Assembly: GCA_017961625.1 (NCBI GenBank)
Contig: JAGCWY010000073.1
Span: forward strand, 15,758 to 79,757
Direction: 5' to 3'
From: Ruminococcus sp.
Lineage (GTDB): Bacteria > Bacillota > Clostridia > Oscillospirales > Ruminococcaceae
DNA: 64,000 nucleotides
This document shows positions 59,428 to 64,000 of this stretch, one piece after another. Below the pieces are notes generated by a model that worked only from the letters and a program-made list of their open reading frames with translations, made no database searches and was not told the origin of the DNA. The translations under genes were made by a program, and so were the position numbers. Within the stretch, counting starts at the first letter, position 1. Every line of letters starts with the position of its first letter.

Positions 59428-60935
59428 TGAAAAAGCAGGCAAAGGGAATAATTGCGCTCAGTGCGTTGCTTGTAGCGCTGCTGGGAGGTGGCTACGCTTA
59501 TACAAAGTTCGCGCCTGGAGAAGGCGGCGACATTCCGACGGATCCCACGTTGCTGGCTACGGTCCCTGACGGCTCGGGAACTGTTCTCGTAAGCGACAAC
59601 GGTCAGGAGGGCACTGTAAAAAAGGTCCATGTCAGCAATAGCGAAGGCGAAATGACGGTTGTAATGAAGAACAGCCCTGCCGAGGACGAGGATCCGGTAT
59701 ATACTCTTGAGGGTTATACCGACATCAAACTAAAGGAGCTTATGATATCCACTCTTGCAAATAACGGAAACGGTATCCAAGCGCAGAACGTTGTGGCAAG
59801 AGACTGTGGGGACATTTCAAAGTACGGTCTTGACAAGCCTGAAGCTACGGTTGAGATGACTTATGAGTCTGGCAATAAGGTCAAATTCTACGTGGGGGAT
59901 ACGGCTCCGACCAATGACGGGGTGTACTTCATGGTAGACGGCACCAAGGACGTATATTTGGTTGCAAGTTCTAAGGTGCTCAATTACAGTAATTCAGTAA
60001 AGGATTTCGTCGATACAACCATACTTGACAGTTACTCCGATGGTAGCCAGCCGAAGGTGGAGAGCCTTAGGGTGGCGCGTAACGATATGGATAGCGATAT
60101 TCTCGTGGAGTATGACGTCAAAAGCGAGGACGCTCATTCGGGCGGCACCTCCTCATCTCACAAAATGGTACTCCCCACAGAGAGCTACCTTAACGTGGAA
60201 CTTTCAAGCAATGTTATAACGGGTATGTTCGGGCTAATAGCCTCGGATCTCTACGTTTTGCACTGCACAGACGCGGATATCAAGGAAGCTGGTCTCAGCG
60301 AGCCCTTTTGCAGGGTGGATATGGAGTGCGAGGGCGGTGACAAGTACGTGCTGCTGCTCAGCGAGGTGTTTACCGACAACTCTGGCACAAAGTGCTGCTA
60401 CGGTATGCTGGAGGGCGGAAATATCATATACATCATTCCTGCCGACAGAGCTCCGTGGCTGACAGTTCAGCCGATAGATATTGCAACGAGAATGCTTATC
60501 AACGCTTATGTATGGAATATTACGGATATGACCGTGAGCGGCGGCGGTGAAAAGGCAGAGTTTGTTATAAAGCCTGCCGATCCAGACAATAAGCCGGATA
60601 ATCCTTCATCGTCGGATTTCAACGTTACACTTAACGGCAATGGATTTGATTCAGAGAGATACAGGAAGTTCTATTCGTTCCTTGCAGGAACAAACGCGGA
60701 AGAATTTGCACTTGGCGTTCCAGTTCCCGAGGGCGAGCCGAACGCTGTTATAAAGTACAGCGATTCGTATACCGGAAAAACAATGACTTATGAGTTCTAT
60801 GATGATTCGGTAATGCGCTCTCTCATAGTTGTAAACGGCGAGAGTAAGTATTACTGCACAAAGTCTTATGTCAACGTCTTTCTGGACAATATACGCAGAA
60901 TAGATAAGGACGAAGATTTCGTCACAAGATGGTAA
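59427..60935 (+). CDS. DUF4340 extracytoplasmic protein of the Gld-like transporter
   Basis: 502 aa. One N-terminal signal anchor (about 6-27, GIIALSALLVALLGGGYAYT), then repeated DUF4340 units: GYTDIKLKELMISTLANNGN, YGLDKPEATVEMTYESGNKV, GLSEPFCRVDMECEGGDKYV, and TAPTNDGVYFMVDGTKDVYL. Starts in the last base of the GldG-like gene. DUF4340 proteins regularly follow GldFG-type genes; function unknown. Confidence 0.88.
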   Translation: MKKQAKGIIALSALLVALLGGGYAYTKFAPGEGGDIPTDPTLLATVPDGSGTVLVSDNGQEGTVKKVHVSNSEGEMTVVMKNSPAEDEDPVYTLEGYTDIKLKELMISTLANNGNGIQAQNVVARDCGDISKYGLDKPEATVEMTYESGNKVKFYVGDTAPTNDGVYFMVDGTKDVYLVASSKVLNYSNSVKDFVDTTILDSYSDGSQPKVESLRVARNDMDSDILVEYDVKSEDAHSGGTSSSHKMVLPTESYLNVELSSNVITGMFGLIASDLYVLHCTDADIKEAGLSEPFCRVDMECEGGDKYVLLLSEVFTDNSGTKCCYGMLEGGNIIYIIPADRAPWLTVQPIDIATRMLINAYVWNITDMTVSGGGEKAEFVIKPADPDNKPDNPSSSDFNVTLNGNGFDSERYRKFYSFLAGTNAEEFALGVPVPEGEPNAVIKYSDSYTGKTMTYEFYDDSVMRSLIVVNGESKYYCTKSYVNVFLDNIRRIDKDEDFVTRW

Positions 60936-60954
60936 TTACCACTGGAGGTATAGA

Positions 60955-61236
60955 ATGATTGAAAAATTCAACACATACAAGGGATATCCGCTTGTAAGAA
61001 GCGGTAATCAGATATACTACGGCTATATGTCAGATCCTTATGTTATCTTTATACAGATACTCGAGACTAAGGAGGAAAACGGCGTGGAAATGACCTCGAA
61101 GGTAAGGGTTGTTCAGATGGACACTAACGAACCTGATCCCCTCAAGGCATTCGTCAAGAACGCAGAGCGCGAGTGCGGACTCTATGAAGCTCTCGATATC
61201 GCAAATGTATGGCTTGAAAAGGCTATGAAGAGCTGA
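60955..61236 (+). CDS. Conserved small protein at the end of the ABC operon
   Basis: 93 aa: MIEKFNTYKGYPLVRSGNQI, YYGYMSDPYVIFIQIL, a polar turn, VRVVQMDTNEPDP, and a final helix. Soluble alpha/beta, no known motif. Ribosome site CTGGAGG; 19 bp after the DUF4340 gene, so probably cotranscribed. Confidence 0.78.
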   Translation: MIEKFNTYKGYPLVRSGNQIYYGYMSDPYVIFIQILETKEENGVEMTSKVRVVQMDTNEPDPLKAFVKNAERECGLYEALDIANVWLEKAMKS

Positions 61237-61563
61237 GACAGCTTTTTACGGATAAGCGGCAGAAGAAAAAGTTCGTTGCTTCTTTACTTAACGGTCACTT
61301 AAAGTCCCTTCATAAGGGGGCTGAAATGGCGTGAAATCGAAAGTGGAACTATTGAATATAAAAATTATTAAAGTACTGTCTTTTGCAAAAAAAGAAGCGG
61401 CTTATATGGTGAAGTATTCACTATATAAGCCGCTTTATTGTTTCAGCGAGTAAAATAAGATGTAAGCCGTTAGCTATTAGCCTATTGTAGTGGGGATATT
61501 ATCCGCACGAAACGTAAGAGGCGATGCAAGCATCGCCTCTAAAATGGTCTAATGGTTATCCAC
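61237..61563. terminator. Intergenic region with terminators between ABC and fakA operons
   Basis: Strong hairpin AAGCGGCTTATAT / ATATAAGCCGCTT at 61395-61434 with a T-run on the plus side (terminator of the ABC operon), and a perfect hairpin GAGGCGATGC / GCATCGCCTC at 61520-61541 just beyond the fakA stop. The first 130 bp hold no ORF or structure I can interpret. Confidence 0.75.
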
Positions 61564-63219
61564 TTATTCTACGGAAATAATGTAGTAGTAAACAGGCTGA
61601 CCGCCGTTTACGAGCATTACCTCTATCTTGTCGCCGAGTTTGGACTGTATGAATTTCTGGAGCTCTTCCGCATTCTCCTCGGACACGTCTGCACCGTGAA
61701 TGAGAGTAATATAATTCACATCTCCCTTTGCAAGCTTCTTTACGAGCTTGTAGGTAGCTTTGTTTATATCACGTTCAGTGAACGAGAGCTTGCCGTTATC
61801 AAGAGCAAGTATCTCTCCCTCCTTGATTTGATGTCCCTCGAATTCCGAGTTTCTGGCGGCAAAGGTGATAAGACCGGTAGATACCTTCTCAAACGCCTTC
61901 GTCATATCTTTCCTGTTCTCGTTTAGGCTGCGGCTGTCGTCAAAAGCCAACATTGCCGCAATACCCTGAGGTATCGTCCTTGTCTGGAGCACACATACCT
62001 TCCGGTCGGTGAGCTTTACAGCCTGCTCGGCTGCCATGATTATATTCTTGTTATTTGGAAGTACAAATACCGTATTTGCTGGAGTTTTCAGTATAGCGCG
62101 GAGGATATCGTCTGTGGATGGGTTCATTGTCTGACCACCTTTTACTACCACGTCGGCGCCAAGGTCAGTGAACATTGCTTCGAGACCGTGACCTGCTGCC
62201 ACTGACACAAAGCCAAACTCCTTCTCGGGCTCTGCCGGTGTAAGACCAGCTTCTGCTGCCTTTGCATCCCTGACCTTGTTCTCGTGCTGTATGCGCATAT
62301 TCTCTATCTTCGGGCGGGGATCATTGGTAAAGTGACCGAATTCCAGTCCCTTCTGTATAGCCTTTCCAGGATTGTCTGTATGTACATGTACCTTTATTAT
62401 CTTCTCGTCATCAACTACAACAACGCAGTCGCCGATAGTTTCAAGGTAAGCGCGGAGCATGGTCGCGTCGGGGCAACCTGCCTCCTTTTCTAGCATGAAC
62501 TCAGTGCAGTAGGTATAGGTTATATCATCGTCGTACTCGCTGACAGCTGTTCTAAATGAGTCGGAGGAGCTTTCCTGGGTTGCTGGAGTCTCCATTGGTT
62601 CGGCGATTTTTCCACCTGCGAAAACATCGCACATAGCTCTGAATATTATACATAGTCCCTTGCCGCCTGCGTCAACCACTCCTGCTTTTTTTAGCTGAGG
62701 GAGCATATCCGTAGTCTTTGCGAGAGTTGCCTCTGCCTCTGCACATATTTCTTCCCAGAAAACGACCTCGTCGTTGGTCTCTGCACATATCTCTTCAGCC
62801 TTTGCGGAAGCAGCTTTGACAACGGTAAGTATAGTGCCTTCTACAGGCTTCATTACAGCCTTGTATGCAGCTTCAACACCGAAGCGGAGAGCGTCACTGA
62901 AATTCTCGCTGCCTGCTTCCTTGCAGCCTGCAAGTCCTTTTGAAAAGCCTCTAAATATAAGTGAAAGTATAACGCCGGAGTTTCCTCTTGCGCCTCTCAG
63001 AAATGCCGACGCAGCCGTTGATGCTACCTCAGATACGGGAGCCTTTGAGTCAAGACGTCTGAGCTCTGCTATGGAGTTGCTTATTGTCATTGACATATTG
63101 GTTCCTGTATCACCGTCCGGGACGGGGTAAACATTCAGCTCATCCACCTCGCGCTTCCTGTTGGCGATAGTAACGGCAGCGGAGATTATCGCATCCCTGA
63201 GTAATGAACCGTTTATCAC
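61564..63219 (-). CDS. fakA: DAK2/DegV-type fatty-acid kinase subunit FakA-like
   Basis: 551 aa from the GTG at 63219 (GGAGG, 8-nt spacing); the upstream TTG at 63234 overlaps that site. N-terminal DhaL/DAK2 ATP-binding domain with metal-binding Asp cluster VYPVPDGDTGTNMSMT, FLRGARGNSGVILSLIFRG and ADGAGKGLC-like VVDAGGKGLC. The middle domain has CTEFMLEKEAGCPD and VHVHTDNPGKAI, and the C-terminal domain VLPNNKNIIMAAEQAV. With a FakB lipid carrier it phosphorylates exogenous fatty acids. The partner asp23/gls24-like gene lies directly upstream, the common pairing. Confidence 0.94.
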   Translation of the reverse strand: MINGSLLRDAIISAAVTIANRKREVDELNVYPVPDGDTGTNMSMTISNSIAELRRLDSKAPVSEVASTAASAFLRGARGNSGVILSLIFRGFSKGLAGCKEAGSENFSDALRFGVEAAYKAVMKPVEGTILTVVKAASAKAEEICAETNDEVVFWEEICAEAEATLAKTTDMLPQLKKAGVVDAGGKGLCIIFRAMCDVFAGGKIAEPMETPATQESSSDSFRTAVSEYDDDITYTYCTEFMLEKEAGCPDATMLRAYLETIGDCVVVVDDEKIIKVHVHTDNPGKAIQKGLEFGHFTNDPRPKIENMRIQHENKVRDAKAAEAGLTPAEPEKEFGFVSVAAGHGLEAMFTDLGADVVVKGGQTMNPSTDDILRAILKTPANTVFVLPNNKNIIMAAEQAVKLTDRKVCVLQTRTIPQGIAAMLAFDDSRSLNENRKDMTKAFEKVSTGLITFAARNSEFEGHQIKEGEILALDNGKLSFTERDINKATYKLVKKLAKGDVNYITLIHGADVSEENAEELQKFIQSKLGDKIEVMLVNGGQPVYYYIISVE

Positions 63220-63262
63220 AGTTAAATCCTCCAATCCTGCTAACAGGTGAATACCTGACGCC

Positions 63263-63622
63263 TTATGCGTTCAAGTCGTCAACGTATACGTTGACTTTGT
63301 GTACATCTATTCCTGCAGCTTCCTCTACGGTGAAGCTGACCTTGTGAGTAATGCTGTTTACGGCAGCAGTGATGTTGGTACCGTATGTCACTTTGATATG
63401 TAGGTCAATTATGAGACCGCCTTCCTTATCGGTGCGGATCAGTACCCCCTTGTTTTTCCTGAAAGCCTTTCCAGCAGTGAGAGCTGAAACGGCTGAACGG
63501 AAGGTGCTCACGTTACTTACGTCGGATACTCCGAAGCAGTCCGTTACTGCGTGCTTGACGAGTTCTGTGAGGTAATTTTCCGATATAGTTATCTTTCCGA
63601 TATGATTTTCAAAGCCTACCAT
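63263..63622 (-). CDS. Asp23/Gls24 family envelope stress protein
   Basis: 119 aa: GKITISENYLTELVKHAVTD, GVLIRTDKEGGLIIDLHIKV, TYGTNITAAVNSITHKVSF, and a final VHKVNVYVDDL. A membrane-associated envelope protein family. AAAGGAG is 10 nt before the ATG. First gene of the asp23-fakA operon; YloU-type proteins sit at this place in B. subtilis too. Confidence 0.93.
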   Translation of the reverse strand: MVGFENHIGKITISENYLTELVKHAVTDCFGVSDVSNVSTFRSAVSALTAGKAFRKNKGVLIRTDKEGGLIIDLHIKVTYGTNITAAVNSITHKVSFTVEEAAGIDVHKVNVYVDDLNA

Positions 63623-63684
63623 CTGGTCATCACTCCTTTGGTAAAAAATTGCTGCGGTATATTAAATGACCGCTATACTAAACT

Positions 63685-63713
63685 ATTATATCACAAACCA
63701 ACGGGTTTTACAA
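63685..63713 (-). promoter_or_regulatory. Promoter of the asp23-fakA operon
   Basis: Minus strand TTGTAA (63708-63713), 17-bp spacer, TGATATAAT with TATAAT at 63685-63690. Further right, a hairpin AAGCGGcACTCG / CGAGTaCCGCTT at 63752-63776 stands in the divergent gap; its role is unclear. Confidence 0.7.
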
Positions 63714-63875
63714 TACCTATTAAAAAGATTATTTTTAAAAGTCCATAACAAAAGCGGCACTCGTTCGAGTACCGCTTATAACTTACTGTAAGCCGTTTTT
63801 CCCGAGTTTGCCACTTGGGAATTCAAAACGAGCAAAAAAAATTTATGAAATCGTCGAGGAATCGGCGATTTTCTA

Positions 63876-63904
63876 TTGACAAACCTCTTCAAATGTGATA
63901 TAAT
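63876..63904 (+). promoter_or_regulatory. Consensus promoter of the last gene
   Basis: TTGACA (63876-63881), 17 bp, TGATATAAT with TATAAT at 63899-63904. Confidence 0.85.
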
Positions 63905-63944
63905 AGTATGTAGAGCTATAAGAGCTATTTTAAAGGAGGATTAC

Positions 63945-64000
63945 TATGTATATCGCAGTGTTTAAGAATAACGGTAAAGATTATCTTCGACTGATGGAAA
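63945..64000 (+). CDS. Start of an unidentified gene (partial)
   Basis: Only 18 codons are visible: MYIAVFKNNGKDYLRLME, after a good AAAGGAGG site and a consensus promoter. The opening resembles the N-termini of some IS1634-type transposases, but 18 residues are too few for a call. The gene continues past the right edge. Confidence 0.6.

Noticed and set aside
63752..63776. Hairpin as a terminator
   Set aside because: The T-run faces the minus strand, but no minus-strand gene lies upstream within the window; its role remains open.

Overview
The window looks like chromosome of a low- to mid-GC, Gram-positive anaerobic cellulose degrader, most like Ruminococcus (R. flavefaciens / R. champanellensis / R. 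albus group). The signs are secreted proteins with type-I dockerins of the DAVDAS type, a cohesin-dockerin adaptor-like protein, an 805-aa cellobiose phosphorylase, pyruvate phosphate dikinase, lipoproteins with short Thr/Ser linkers, and consensus sigma-A promoters (TTGACA-N17-TATAAT) throughout. The genus is an inference; no rRNA or tRNA gene was found.

1-9.75 kb is one end of an integrative conjugative element (Tn1549/CTn-like), nearly all on the minus strand: repeat-bearing small ORF, HTH/DUF6017 protein, DUF3801, VirD4 coupling ATPase, Maff2 pilin-like protein, TrbL/VirB6-like channel, PrgI, VirB4, DUF3789, a truncated CD1108-like protein, DUF4315 and the start of a DUF4366-like protein. 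One plus-strand membrane-protein gene with its own promoter sits inside this operon. The element abuts the 3' end of ppdK, where a headless gene remnant lies.

9.75-24 kb holds core genes (ppdK, glmU, ispD, metG), a two-component system whose kinase has a Trp/Gly/Ser/Gln-rich repeat sensor, and a cytoplasmic glycoside-hydrolase-like protein. Between glmU and a TPR-like gene is a 0.9-kb gap with a clear stand-alone RNA gene on the minus strand: consensus promoter, about 410 nt of stable hairpins, intrinsic terminator, no ORF. I could not match it to a known class.

24-29 kb is cellulosome-related (LRR-dockerin protein and cohesin-linker-dockerin protein), followed by a decayed insertion: the 5' and 3' parts of a group II intron enclosing an AT-rich lipoprotein gene and a structured, repeat-rich noncoding stretch.

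29-46.6 kb holds a zinc-ribbon membrane protein, a PHP phosphatase, pth-mfd, a lipoprotein, an XRE-regulated operon of three paralogous small membrane proteins with a triple operator, cellobiose phosphorylase, a LytTR regulator with a membrane partner, and a secreted protein whose promoter carries three direct repeats at exactly 21-bp spacing. A complete T-box leader precedes an unusual XRE-cupin-AMP-ligase fusion.

46.8-55.8 kb is the translation/ribosome-maturation operon rimP-nusA-ylxR-L7Ae-infB-(histone-H1-like tail protein)-rbfA-nrnA-truB-ribF. 55.9-61.2 kb is a Gld-like ABC export operon. 61.5-63.7 kb is asp23/fakA on the minus strand. The window ends in the start of an unidentified gene behind a consensus promoter.
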